Shown: in pieces, positions 8,800 to 17,800 of the stretch | Layout of the letters: the number at the start of each line of letters is the position of its first letter | Numbering within the stretch: the stretch's first letter is position 1 | Assembly (NCBI RefSeq): GCF_035989265.1 | Contig: NZ_JAYKZX010000003.1 | Span: 806,001-870,000, forward strand | From: Sphingobium sp. HWE2-09 | GTDB taxonomy: Bacteria; Pseudomonadota; Alphaproteobacteria; Sphingomonadales; Sphingomonadaceae | DNA: 64,000 bases | Direction of reading: 5' to 3' | Notes under the pieces: model-generated | What the model saw: the letters and a program-made list of their open reading frames with translations, nothing else | What the model was told of the DNA's origin: nothing | Databases searched by the model: none | Position numbers and translations under genes: made by a program

Positions 8800-11141
8800 A
8801 GAAAGTCTTTCGAAGTCAGTGTGACCGGCATGCCGGCTTTAAGGGATAGGGTGCGGCTTTGGCCATCGAGGCGGAGCGTTCTGTTGCCAGCGCGTTCGGG
8901 GCGCAGCATGGCCTGGTCCAGGCGGCCGTCGCGCCATTTTATGTCCACGCCGCAGCGGTTGCGGGCGCGCAGGCCGGTTATGTGGCCGGTGGGCCAGGCG
9001 CGGGGCAAAGCGGGGAGCAGGTCGATGAGGTCGCCATGGCTGTCCATCAGCATTTCCACCATACCCGCCGCACCGCCGAAATTGCCGTCGATCTGGAAGG
9101 GCGGATGGGCGTCGAACATATTGGGATAGGTGCGTTCGGGGCCGAGGAGGAAGCGCAATATGTCATGGGCATGGTCGCCCTGCCGCAGTCGCGCCCACAG
9201 GTTGATGCGCCAGGCGGTGGCCCAGCCGGTGGCGCGATCGCCCCGGATTTCGAGCGTGCGGCGCGCGGCGGCGGCAAGGTCCGGCGTGGCGTCGGGCGTG
9301 ATCTGGCGCGAGGGGTGCAGGCCGTAGAGATGGGAGACGTGGCGGTGGTTCTGTTCGGGCGCGTCGGCATCCCAATCCTGCTGCCATTCCTGAAGCTGGC
9401 CCTGGCGGCCGATGCGGTAGGGGGCAAGGTTGGCCCGGGCGGCGCGGATTTCGCTGACCAGTGCCGCGTCCATATTCAGGATCGTCGCGGCCTGGATCGT
9501 CTGATCGAACAGGTCGCGCAGGATCGCCATGTCCATTGTCGGTCCGGCGCAAAGGGTGCCGCCATGGCCGTGGGGATTTTCGGGACTCATGGACGGGTTG
9601 GTGACGAGATAGCCGGTGGCGGGATCGCGTTGCAGCGTGTCGAGGAAGAAGCGCGCCGCGCCTGCCATCAGCGGGTAGATGGAGGCGAGATAGGCAGGAT
9701 CGCGGTTATAATCATAATGATCCCAGAGGTGGGTGCAGAGCCATGCGCCGCCCGTGGGCCACAGGCCGAATTGCGCGCCGTCGATCGGGGCGGTGGCGCG
9801 CCACAGGTCCGTATTGTGATGCGCAATCCAGCCGCGTGCGCCGTACATGGTGCGAGCGGTGCGTGCGCCGGTGATGGCAAGGTCACGGACCATCTCCACC
9901 AGCGGCGTCACGCATTCGCCCAGCGCGGTCGGCTGGGAGGGCCAATAGTTCATCTGGGTGTTGATATTGATCGTATATTTGGACCCCCAGGGCGGATTGA
10001 GGCTGTCGGTCCATAGCCCCTGGAGATTGGCAGGCTGGCCGCCGGGACGCGACGAGGCGATCAGCAGGTAGCGGGCATAGTCGAAATAGAGCGCGGCGAG
10101 TGCGGGGTCGTCGCTGGTCTGGGAGGCGGCAATGCGTTCGTCGGTGGGTAGTGCGGCTGCGGGTGTGGCGCCAAGGTCGATGGCGACGCGGCGGAACAGG
10201 CGCTGATGCGCGGCGGCGGTGTCGGCGGCGATCGTGGCGAAGGATCGGGCGCGGGCTTTGGAGAGGATGGCGGCGGTGGTGGCGATGGGGTCGCCGCTGA
10301 TGTCCGCGAACCCTTTGTAGCTGGTCGCCATGGCGATAAACAGGGTGACGGCCTTTGCGCCACGGATATGAAGGCGGCCGTCGGGGGCGTGAGTGGTGCG
10401 GCCGCCTTCGACTTGCGTGGAGAGGCGGGCGGCGAAACGCAGGTTGCCGTCAATCCCCTTGGATGCGCCGTTGCGGCCTGTCATCAGCAGGCCGGTGGGT
10501 CCGTCCGCGGCGATCTGAACGTCGCGCTGGGGGGAACGCAGGCCGATATCGACGTCCAGTTTGCCTGCGCCGGTCGTGGACAGGCGTATTGCGACGACCT
10601 GGTCTGTGGGGGACGCGACGACCTGCCGGAGATGGCTGACGCCGCCTGCGTCGAAGCGCGTCGTCGCCATCGCGCTGTCGAGATCGAGTTCGCGGTGATA
10701 AAGGTGGGTTGCGCCGAGATCGGGGAAGTCCAGGATCAGGTCGCCCAGCATCTGATAGGGCATTTGGCTAAGCGGCTTGGCCATCAGCGTCTGGTTGGCG
10801 AGGGCTTCGGCTTCGGCGATCCTGCCTGCGAAGATCAGGGCGCGGACTTGGGGCAGCGCCGCCTTTGCCTCCGGATTGACCGGATCATAGGGTTGGCCCG
10901 CCCAGAGCGTGCTTTCGTTGAGTTGCAGCCGTTCCTGCGTGGTGCCGCCGAATATCATCGCGCCCAGACGGCCATTGCCGATGGGCAGCGCTTCCGTCCA
11001 TGTGGCGGCGGGCTGGCGATACCAGAGGGTCGTGGGCTTGGGTGCCGCCGCCGCTTGGCTGGCCGCGCGACCGGGCTTGGCGGCGAGCGCCAACGTGCCT
11101 GCCGCGAGGCTCATTGCGGCTTCGCGGCGGCTGACGCTCAT
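8796..11141 (-). CDS. GH95 alpha-L-fucosidase / alpha-L-galactosidase
   Basis: Predicted inverting exo-glycosidase of 781 residues with an RR-containing signal peptide (residues 1-27). The N-terminal beta domain has LPIGNGRLGAMIFGG (52-66). The (alpha/alpha)6 barrel has TININTQMNYWPSQP with the two catalytic asparagines Asn392 and Asn394, the acid Glu521 in SPENPHG, and Asp685 in QIDGNFGG. The residue two before the first asparagine is Thr390. As I recall, His at this place marks alpha-L-fucosidases and Thr marks an alpha-L-galactosidase acting on corn xylan, so L-galactose may be the real substrate. Start and stop overlap both neighbours by 4 nt (8796-8799 and 11138-11141), placing it inside a tightly coupled glycosidase operon. 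Confidence 0.88.
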   Translation of the reverse strand: MSVSRREAAMSLAAGTLALAAKPGRAASQAAAAPKPTTLWYRQPAATWTEALPIGNGRLGAMIFGGTTQERLQLNESTLWAGQPYDPVNPEAKAALPQVRALIFAGRIAEAEALANQTLMAKPLSQMPYQMLGDLILDFPDLGATHLYHRELDLDSAMATTRFDAGGVSHLRQVVASPTDQVVAIRLSTTGAGKLDVDIGLRSPQRDVQIAADGPTGLLMTGRNGASKGIDGNLRFAARLSTQVEGGRTTHAPDGRLHIRGAKAVTLFIAMATSYKGFADISGDPIATTAAILSKARARSFATIAADTAAAHQRLFRRVAIDLGATPAAALPTDERIAASQTSDDPALAALYFDYARYLLIASSRPGGQPANLQGLWTDSLNPPWGSKYTININTQMNYWPSQPTALGECVTPLVEMVRDLAITGARTARTMYGARGWIAHHNTDLWRATAPIDGAQFGLWPTGGAWLCTHLWDHYDYNRDPAYLASIYPLMAGAARFFLDTLQRDPATGYLVTNPSMSPENPHGHGGTLCAGPTMDMAILRDLFDQTIQAATILNMDAALVSEIRAARANLAPYRIGRQGQLQEWQQDWDADAPEQNHRHVSHLYGLHPSRQITPDATPDLAAAARRTLEIRGDRATGWATAWRINLWARLRQGDHAHDILRFLLGPERTYPNMFDAHPPFQIDGNFGGAAGMVEMLMDSHGDLIDLLPALPRAWPTGHITGLRARNRCGVDIKWRDGRLDQAMLRPERAGNRTLRLDGQSRTLSLKAGMPVTLTSKDFL

Positions 11142-12703
11142 GGGTTGAGGGACGACAGGGTGAAGCTGTCAATGTCGAGATAGCCGCCGGTGGGCGCGGC
11201 ATTATAGCAGGAAAGCGCGATCTGCTGGCCCTGGAAGGTACCGGTGCGCCAGTCGAAGGCCAGCGGAAACGTGCCGCCAACATCGGTCCAGCGACGGTTG
11301 TCGAGGCTGTAGGCGGTGCGGCCCTGGCTGGTGGTGAAATCCATGTCGGTGCGCAGCCAGAGGGTGCGGCCCTTGATCGGGATGGACGGGACGCGGACGT
11401 CGGTCTTGGGACCATCCTTGGTGGATTCGGTGAGTTGCATCCGCAGGCTGCGCGCGCCCTTGGCCCCGCCGACGACCGACAGTTGCGCGTTATATTTGCC
11501 GAAGGTGCCAAGGCCGCAGATATCGCCCGGCTTGATGCCGCTGGTGTCGAGCTTCACCATAGCGCGGGCGCGTGGCCCCTGCGCCTTTTGCGTCAGCGTG
11601 TTGCGCGCGGTCCAGATGCCGTCCGCCTGTGTCGCGTGCAGGCGCAGATAGCCGGGCCGCTGTGTCAGCGACCATTGGCTGTCGTCGGGATTATGGTTCC
11701 ACTGCCATTGCAGGCCGAGTTTGGGCGCGGAGAAGTCGTCGGAAGAGGGTGGCTCCGCGAAGGGGTGGCCCTGGATCGGCTTGGGCGATCGGTCGGGGAC
11801 GTGATCGGGCTTGTCGGGCGTGCCCCACCACGGCCAGTCGTCCTTCCAGAAGATCGGGCTGATATTGGTCATGCGGCCGATCGCGCCCTTGTCCACCATG
11901 ACGAAGCCGTACCAGCTGCCGTCCGGCATATCGACGATCGCGCCCTGATGGCCGCCGGTCGTATCGTCGATGGAGGATTTGGTTTCCCATGGTCCCCACA
12001 GGCTGCGCGATCGCGATACGGTCATCGCCAGCTTGCCGGGGATGGCGTTGAAGAGATAGTAAAAGCCCTCGTGCCGGATGATCTTCGATCCTTCGGCGCC
12101 CTTGTTATAATAGGTTTTCCGCGCGGCGGTGACGGCGGACAGATCCTGGTTCAGCGTCAGCAGCGTGACCGTGCCGTCGGAGCCGATCGAGGTGCCCAGA
12201 TAGGCGGTGCCGTCCGTGTCGATGAAGAGCGCCGGGTCGAAGGCTTCGCGGTCCAGTTCCTTATAGGTCCATGGCCCGTCGATCTTCGGGGCGCGATAGA
12301 TGCGCGTCTTGTGTCCCACCGGCGTGACGGCGAGGTAGAAGATGTCATTATGGAAGCGCAGGCTGGCGGCGTAGAAGCCGTGGCGATAATCGCCGCCGTT
12401 TTTGAGGTCGTAGCGCGGATCGCCGTCCAGCCGATCGACCACATGGGTGACGATCCGCCAGTTCACCAGATCCTTGGAATGGAGGATGGTGACGCCGGGC
12501 GCGTTGGCGAAGGTGGTGGTGACGAAGTAGAAATCCTCACCCACCCGGATGATGTCTGGATCGGGATAGTCGGCGAACAGCACCGGATTGCGATAGGTGC
12601 CGTCGCCCTGGTCCGAGCGCCAGACCTGCGCGGCCACGTCGGTGGCGGACAGCGCGGTGGCGGCGAGGGCAAGGGCGAGGCAGAACGTCCTGTTCATGAT
12701 CAT
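11138..12703 (-). CDS. GH43 beta-xylosidase / alpha-L-arabinofuranosidase with lectin-like C-terminal domain, exported
   Basis: Predicted inverting glycosidase of 521 residues. The signal peptide ends ATDVAAQ near residue 26. The five-bladed propeller shows the three catalytic carboxylates: Asp48 in YPDPDIIRVG, Asp156 in AFDPALF and Glu204 in KGAEGSKII. From about residue 325 a concanavalin-like beta-sandwich of the type found at the C-terminus of GH43 xylosidases closes the active site. Start and stop overlap the adjacent genes by ATGA. Whether it prefers xylose or arabinose cannot be decided from sequence. The signal peptide places it in the periplasm, in contrast to the XynB-type enzyme at 17761-19392. 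Confidence 0.85.
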   Translation of the reverse strand: MIMNRTFCLALALAATALSATDVAAQVWRSDQGDGTYRNPVLFADYPDPDIIRVGEDFYFVTTTFANAPGVTILHSKDLVNWRIVTHVVDRLDGDPRYDLKNGGDYRHGFYAASLRFHNDIFYLAVTPVGHKTRIYRAPKIDGPWTYKELDREAFDPALFIDTDGTAYLGTSIGSDGTVTLLTLNQDLSAVTAARKTYYNKGAEGSKIIRHEGFYYLFNAIPGKLAMTVSRSRSLWGPWETKSSIDDTTGGHQGAIVDMPDGSWYGFVMVDKGAIGRMTNISPIFWKDDWPWWGTPDKPDHVPDRSPKPIQGHPFAEPPSSDDFSAPKLGLQWQWNHNPDDSQWSLTQRPGYLRLHATQADGIWTARNTLTQKAQGPRARAMVKLDTSGIKPGDICGLGTFGKYNAQLSVVGGAKGARSLRMQLTESTKDGPKTDVRVPSIPIKGRTLWLRTDMDFTTSQGRTAYSLDNRRWTDVGGTFPLAFDWRTGTFQGQQIALSCYNAAPTGGYLDIDSFTLSSLNP

Positions 12704-14379
12704 GCGCCGGGCGTGTAATGATAGGGGCCGACCACCGTGCCGACGAAGCCGCCGGCCTTCTTGGTGCTCAGCAACGTCGCATCGACATCGGCCTTAAGCG
12801 TGCGGGTCTTGCCGCCCATGCCATAGTCGAAGGCCAGCGTCCCGCCGGTGGCGCGGATGGTCAGCGTGATCGGGCCGGTGCTCTTGATCGGCGCGGAGGC
12901 GACGAGCGTGTCGGCGTCTGCCGCATCGCGGGTGTAGAGCGCCACGACAGGCTTGCCCGCAATCCGGGTCAGGCCGAAGAAGAGGTTGCTGCGGTCGCTC
13001 TGCACCGCGGCCAGCCCCGCGCGGTCGCCATCCTTGACCGGCGTGTAGCGCAATGTGGTGGAAATGGTCGCGTTGGCATGCTGCTGCCGCCGACCGACGA
13101 ACGCGGGGACGCCGTTCAGGTCGCCGATCGGGGCGCCGCTGTCCAGTTCCAGCGCGCCGCCGGTGACGCGATAGAAGGGCTGGCGCGGCGTGCGGATGCC
13201 GATCCACTGCATCGACAGGCTCTTGCCATCGAACTCGTCGGTATAGGCGAAGTCGCCGCTGGTCGGCAGCGCGGGTTTGGGCTGGGCAGGCAGGCGGGGG
13301 GCTTGGACGACATGAGGGATCGCTTCGCCCTTGGGCAGGATGATCGGCCAGCCATCCTTCCATGTCACCTGCAGCAGGAAGGTTTCGCGGCCGATATTAT
13401 AGAAATCGTCGGTATAGGGGCGCACCGCCAGGAAGGTCGCCCACCAGTCGCCATTCTGCGTTTCCACCAGCGTGGCATGGCCCGCCGATCCGATGAAGTT
13501 CGGCCGCTTGGGGTCCAGATCGCGCTGGGTGAGGATCGGGTTGTTCGCATAGGGGATATAGGGGCCGCGCAGGTCTTTCGAGCGCAGCACGACTTGGGAG
13601 TGGTTGACGCTGGTGCCGCCTTCGGCCGCAGTCAGATAATAATAGCCGTCCTTGCGGAAGATATGTGGTCCTTCGATCCAGACCGGCTTTTTGCTTATGT
13701 CGACGCCGCCGTTGATCAACTGCGTGCTGGGACCGACCATCTTGCCCGCGCGCCAGTCATATTCCTGAACCCAGATGGCGCGATGGCCGTCATAGCGGGG
13801 CGCTTCGTCGGGCGCACGGTTGTTGACGATATAGGCTTTGTCCCCCTCCCAATAGATGGACGGGTCGATCCCTTCGAACGGCAGCCAGATCGGGTTCGAC
13901 CAGGGACCGGCAGGGTCTTTGGCGGTGATGACGAAATTGCCCTTACATTCCACGCAGGTGTTGACGATGTAGAAGGTGCCGTCATGGAAGCTGATGTCCG
14001 GCGCGAACACCGCCTGCGACGTGCGGCGGCCGGTGAAGTCCAGCTGTTCGGGCCGGTCGATCGCGTTGCCGATCTGGGTCCAGTTCACCAGATCCTTCGA
14101 CTTGAAGATCGGCAGGCCGGGATAATGGGCGAAGGAGGAATTGACGAGATAATAGTCGTCGCCCACGCGGGTGACCGAGGGATCGGGATAATAGCCCGAC
14201 AGGATGGGATTGCGATATTCACCGGGCTTGACGGACATTTGCTCGGTCGCCTGTCCCTGATAGGTGAAGCGTTCGAAGCGGGCGGGCGCGGCCTGCGCGG
14301 TCGTGGCGGCAAAAGCGAACAACGACATGGACAGTAAAGCGGGCGTGAAAAGCCGGAATGTCGAGGGCCGGTGCGGCAT
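12700..14379 (-). CDS. GH43 xylosidase/arabinosidase, exported; first gene of the glycosidase operon
   Basis: Predicted inverting glycosidase of 559 residues. The ATG at 14379 follows AGGAGAGAGATTGCA, a strong ribosome site, and begins a signal peptide ending AATTAQA (residues 24-30). Catalytic residues are Asp66 in YYPDPSVTRVG, Asp172 in GIDPSIYW and Glu236 in WIEGPHIF. A C-terminal beta-sandwich occupies about residues 385-559 (DEFDGKSLSMQW to the end). It is the first cistron of the minus-strand unit GH43-GH43-GH95-GH27-GH127/146. A LacI-type operator lies 49 nt upstream of the start (14428-14441), so the whole unit is probably derepressed by a sugar. The exact linkage specificity is unknown. 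Confidence 0.87.
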   Translation of the reverse strand: MPHRPSTFRLFTPALLSMSLFAFAATTAQAAPARFERFTYQGQATEQMSVKPGEYRNPILSGYYPDPSVTRVGDDYYLVNSSFAHYPGLPIFKSKDLVNWTQIGNAIDRPEQLDFTGRRTSQAVFAPDISFHDGTFYIVNTCVECKGNFVITAKDPAGPWSNPIWLPFEGIDPSIYWEGDKAYIVNNRAPDEAPRYDGHRAIWVQEYDWRAGKMVGPSTQLINGGVDISKKPVWIEGPHIFRKDGYYYLTAAEGGTSVNHSQVVLRSKDLRGPYIPYANNPILTQRDLDPKRPNFIGSAGHATLVETQNGDWWATFLAVRPYTDDFYNIGRETFLLQVTWKDGWPIILPKGEAIPHVVQAPRLPAQPKPALPTSGDFAYTDEFDGKSLSMQWIGIRTPRQPFYRVTGGALELDSGAPIGDLNGVPAFVGRRQQHANATISTTLRYTPVKDGDRAGLAAVQSDRSNLFFGLTRIAGKPVVALYTRDAADADTLVASAPIKSTGPITLTIRATGGTLAFDYGMGGKTRTLKADVDATLLSTKKAGGFVGTVVGPYHYTPGA

Positions 14380-14427
14380 TGCAATCTCTCTCCTGGAACG
14401 TGCCGCTATTCTCTGCGACGTCAATGT

Positions 14428-14441
14428 TGATAGCGCTAACA
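14428..14441. promoter_or_regulatory. LacI-family operator upstream of the five-gene glycosidase operon
   Basis: TGATAGCGCTAACA matches 13 of 14 positions of the palindrome TGTTAGCGCTAACA. It lies between the stop of the upstream GH43 gene (14476) and the start of the operon (14379), as expected for a repressor site on its promoter. The same motif precedes three other genes in the locus. Confidence 0.7.
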
Positions 14442-14475
14442 TATTACGGTGTCGAGATAGGTAGCGGCCATGGCG

Positions 14476-15525
14476 TTATTGGCGGACGTCTTTGGCGGTG
14501 ACGCCTGCGTCGGTCTGGACGACGGGCTTCATCGTGCCGTCGGCATTATACTCCAACCGCTCGACCGTCACTGCGCGGCGACCAATCGCGCCGTTGAGAT
14601 CGCCGATCGACAGCGTGGCATTGTGCAGGAACAGATAGGACTGCCCCTTGAAATCCGCGATGCCGGGATGGATGGTGAAGCTATATTTGCCCGATCCCGT
14701 CAGTTCGCCGCGATAGGTCCAAGGACCGGTGGGCGCGGTGGCGGTGGCGTAGGATATGCGCTCGTCGCGATGGGTCGCCCGGTCGAGCGAGGCATAGGTC
14801 AGATAATAGAGATTGCCGCGCTTGTGCAGCCATGGCCCCTCTTCGAAATGGGGCGGGGTAATGTCGATGATTGGCCCGTCGATGTCGATCATATTGGACT
14901 TGAGCTTGGCGATATAGCAGTTGCGGTTGCCCCAGGCGATCCAGGTCGTGCCGTCATCGTCGGTCAGGACGGTGGGGTCGATATCCTCCCAGCTATGCGT
15001 GCCCTTCGGCGTCATCTGGTTGGTGATGAGCGCTGACCCCCTGGCATCGATGAAAGGGCCGGTGGGACTGTCGGACACGGCGACCGCGATCGCCTTGCCC
15101 GAATGGCTGTTGTCATGTTCGACGGCGGCGTAGAACCAATATTTGCCGTTCTTCGCTATGGTCTGCGCGGCCCAGGCATCCTTCTTCGCCCATTTGAAAT
15201 CGGCGACGTTCATGATCGGGCCGTGATCGGTCCAATGTCGCATATCGGTGGTCGAATAGACCAGCCATTCGCGCATGGTGAACATTTCGTCCCGCTGTGC
15301 TTCGTCATGACCGACATAGAGATAGAGGCGATCGCCCACGACCAGCGGGGCGGGGTCGGCAGTGAACTTGTCGCGGATGATGGGATTTGCGCCGGGAGCA
15401 AGGGGTGGTGCAGCCTGCGCCGTTGCAGCAGGGGCGAATGCGGCGAGGAGGAGGAGCGGGGCGACCGACCTGAGCACCGCCGGAAGCGGCTGGCATCTAT
15501 CGATAGGCATGGCTCGGCGGGGCAT
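14476..15525 (-). CDS. GH43 glycoside hydrolase (compact, single-domain), exported
   Basis: Predicted GH43 enzyme of 349 residues, a single propeller without the extra beta-sandwich of its neighbours. The ATG at 15525 is preceded by AGAGGA with a 6-nt spacer; a second ATG five codons later is also possible. The signal peptide ends TAQA near residue 38. Catalytic carboxylates are Asp57 in FTADPAPLV, Asp183 in DIDPTVL and Glu229 in FEEGPWL. The layout resembles GH43 xylosidases/arabinofuranosidases that have a WLVYSTTDM stretch. It is separated from the downstream operon by a 96-nt gap holding the operator, and it is divergent from the alpha/beta hydrolase gene at 15781. The long frame upstream of 15525 is judged non-coding. 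Confidence 0.85.
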   Translation of the reverse strand: MPRRAMPIDRCQPLPAVLRSVAPLLLLAAFAPAATAQAAPPLAPGANPIIRDKFTADPAPLVVGDRLYLYVGHDEAQRDEMFTMREWLVYSTTDMRHWTDHGPIMNVADFKWAKKDAWAAQTIAKNGKYWFYAAVEHDNSHSGKAIAVAVSDSPTGPFIDARGSALITNQMTPKGTHSWEDIDPTVLTDDDGTTWIAWGNRNCYIAKLKSNMIDIDGPIIDITPPHFEEGPWLHKRGNLYYLTYASLDRATHRDERISYATATAPTGPWTYRGELTGSGKYSFTIHPGIADFKGQSYLFLHNATLSIGDLNGAIGRRAVTVERLEYNADGTMKPVVQTDAGVTAKDVRQ

Positions 15526-15780
15526 CCTGCATCCTCTTGGGCTGACTGATTGGGTCGCCGGAGCGCGACGATACCGGTCGTTCCCGGCGATAGGCTGCAT
15601 CCTATTCGATCTTTGGAGCGGGTCAATAACTCCAACAAATAAAATCATGCGATCATTGCGTAACCTTTGCATCATTTTCGAAATCCATCCAAAAACTCGC
15701 AGACGTTGGCGAAAATGCCGGTATGACGATCGCATAAGGCGTCATCTTCAAAGATATGACTCATACAAGTGGAGGACAGG
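15526..15780. promoter_or_regulatory. Divergent intergenic region between GH43 and alpha/beta hydrolase genes
   Basis: This 255-nt region is more AT-rich than its surroundings, especially 15630-15770. It holds an inverted pair ATGAC (15723) ... GTCAT (15741-15745) and a repeated TATGAC. No good copy of the TGTTAGCGCTAACA operator is visible here, so these two genes may be controlled differently from the rest of the locus. Both promoters presumably lie here. Confidence 0.35.
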
Positions 15781-16665
15781 ATGCGTTGGCTGATCATGCT
15801 GGGGTTGACGGTTGCGCTTGCCACGGACGCGCAGGGCGCGCCGGTGGTGGAGCAAGGGAGCGGTCCTTATCCCGCCCTGTTCGAAATGCGGGCGGATCTA
15901 CCGGATCATGTGGTCTATCGGCCCAAGGCGTTGGCGCGGCTGGGTGCCCGCAAACTCGGAATCTATGTGTTCGGCAATGGCGGATGCAGCGCCGATGGCA
16001 CGGCGTCGCGCAATCATCTGCTGGAAATCGCGTCACGCGGCTATCTGGTGATCGCGCCCGGCCATATCCCTGACGGCAAGACGCGCGATCGGCCTGCTCC
16101 GTCCGGCAAGCTCACCGCGCAGACGCCGACCCGGGCGCTGAGCGAAGCGATCGATTGGGCGCAGCGAGAAAATGCGCGACCCGATGGTCCGTTTCAGGGC
16201 CATGTCGCGGTCGATCAGATCGCCGTGTCGGGCTGGAGCTGTGGCGGGTTACAAGCCTTGTCCGTGGCGCAGGAGCCACGGGTGAAAACCGCGATCATCA
16301 TGAACAGCGGCTATTTCAATGACGGCGTCAGTCCGATCGAAGGCATCATATCCGACAAGGCATTGCTGACGAGGCTGCACAGTCCGATCCTCTACATATT
16401 GGGCGGCCCCGCCGATATCGCCTGGCCGAACGGCACCGACGATTTTCGGCGCATCGATCATGTGCCGACCGCGCTGGTCAACGTACCGGTCGGGCATGGC
16501 GGCACCTATATGCAGCCCCATGGCGGCCTTGGCGCGCAGGTGGTGACCGCCTGGCTGGATTGGCAGTTGCGGGGCAGCAAGACGGCGAAACGCCAATTTA
16601 CAGGCAAGGATTGCGGTTTCTGCCGCGACGGGCGGCTGAGGATCGAAACCAAGAATATGCCATGA
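15781..16665 (+). CDS. Exported alpha/beta hydrolase, probable carbohydrate-linked esterase
   Basis: A protein of 294 residues with a signal peptide (1-20, ending DAQGA). The ATG at 15781 follows GGAGGACAGG; a GTG four codons earlier is less likely. The nucleophile elbow is GWSCGG with Ser153. The oxyanion region is FGNGGCS (64-70), and the likely catalytic His is in PVGHGGTY near residue 240. The fold resembles dienelactone-hydrolase and PAF-acetylhydrolase-like esterases. Its place between GH43 genes and the LacI regulator suggests that it removes acetyl or hydroxycinnamoyl esters from xylan, but no sequence feature proves this. Confidence 0.72.
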   Translation: MRWLIMLGLTVALATDAQGAPVVEQGSGPYPALFEMRADLPDHVVYRPKALARLGARKLGIYVFGNGGCSADGTASRNHLLEIASRGYLVIAPGHIPDGKTRDRPAPSGKLTAQTPTRALSEAIDWAQRENARPDGPFQGHVAVDQIAVSGWSCGGLQALSVAQEPRVKTAIIMNSGYFNDGVSPIEGIISDKALLTRLHSPILYILGGPADIAWPNGTDDFRRIDHVPTALVNVPVGHGGTYMQPHGGLGAQVVTAWLDWQLRGSKTAKRQFTGKDCGFCRDGRLRIETKNMP

Positions 16666-16753
16666 AGGCAAGTTGACGCAGGATAAGTTTCCCCTTTTCG
16701 CGGCTCGATCCATGGCCTAGATTGCTCGATTGTATCTGACGCGGGAAGGTAAG

Positions 16754-17800
16754 ATGGCGAGATCGGATCGACCCGGGCGCGGGGCCACGATAGTCGATGT
16801 GGCGGCGCGTGCGGGTGTATCGTCCATGACCGTATCACGCGTCATGAACGGGCGATCCGGGGTGAGCGCGGAAACCCGCATTGCCGTGGAAGAAGCGATC
16901 AAGGCGCTGGCCTACACGCCCAACGTCGCCGCGCGCAATCTGGTGACATCGACCGAATTGCGCATCGGCGTCATCTATTCCAATCCCAGCGCTGCCTTCA
17001 TGAGCGATTTCCTGACCGGCGTGTTCGAGGAAGCATCGGCGCGGGGCGCCCGGTTGATCCTGCTGAAAGGCGAGGGCGGCCGCGCGCCGACGACGGCGGC
17101 GCTGGAGGATCTGGCGTCGTCTGGCATAAGCGGCGTGTTGCTGGCCCCGCCTTTGGGCGAAGCGCCCGAAGTGCTGCGCGTGTTGCGCGACGCGGGGTGC
17201 ATCATGGCGACCGTCGGCGCCTACCAGTCGCCCGACACCATCTGCGTGCGAATCGACGATCGGGCGGCATCCTATCAGATGACCCGATATCTGCTCGATC
17301 TGGGGCATCGGCGGTTGGGGTTCATCCTGGGCAATCCCGACCAGGCCGCCAGCGCCGAGCGCATGGCCGGTTTCTATGCGGCGGTGCGGGAGACCGGCGG
17401 CGTCGTGGTGCAAGTCGTGCAGGGCGACTTCACCTATATGTCCGGCCTGGTCGCCGCCGAACAGTTGCTGGGCGCGAGCGAACCGCCGACTGCGATTTTC
17501 GCCAGCAACGACGATATGGCCGCCGCGGTGGTATCGGTGGCGCATCGCCGTCATCTGGATGTGCCGACCGAACTGACCGTGGCGGGGTTCGACGATACGA
17601 CGGCGGCGATCACTTTATGGCCGCCGCTCACCACCATTCACCAGCCCGTGCGCGCGCTGGCGGCCGAGGCGATGAGCCTGCTGATCGCGGAGATCGGCCT
17701 GCAAGGCCGCAAGTCACGGGTGCCGCGCGAACGGATATTGGAGCATGAACTGGTGGAGCGTCAGTCCACCGGTGCGCTGAGGCCTTCGCCTTCCTCATAG
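16754..17800 (+). CDS. LacI-family transcriptional regulator of the hemicellulose locus
   Basis: A regulator of 348 residues. The ATG at 16754 follows GGGAAGGTAAG; a TTG eight codons earlier is rejected. The N-terminal helix-turn-helix and hinge helix are classic (ATIVDVAARAGVSSMTVSRV, about residues 10-29, then PNVAARNLVT near 56-65). A periplasmic-binding-protein-like sensor domain follows, with IFASNDDMAAAVV near residue 250. It sits in the centre of the locus, and four palindromic operators of LacI type lie upstream of surrounding transcription units, so it probably represses them until a xylose- or arabinose-containing effector binds. Its last 40 nt overlap the 3' end of the convergent xynB gene. 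Confidence 0.92.
   Translation: MARSDRPGRGATIVDVAARAGVSSMTVSRVMNGRSGVSAETRIAVEEAIKALAYTPNVAARNLVTSTELRIGVIYSNPSAAFMSDFLTGVFEEASARGARLILLKGEGGRAPTTAALEDLASSGISGVLLAPPLGEAPEVLRVLRDAGCIMATVGAYQSPDTICVRIDDRAASYQMTRYLLDLGHRRLGFILGNPDQAASAERMAGFYAAVRETGGVVVQVVQGDFTYMSGLVAAEQLLGASEPPTAIFASNDDMAAAVVSVAHRRHLDVPTELTVAGFDDTTAAITLWPPLTTIHQPVRALAAEAMSLLIAEIGLQGRKSRVPRERILEHELVERQSTGALRPSPSS

Noticed and set aside
15526..15735. N-terminal extension of the single-domain GH43 gene by 70 codons
   Set aside because: The added residues are basic and low in family similarity, while ATG 15525 has a well-placed ribosome site and a signal peptide.
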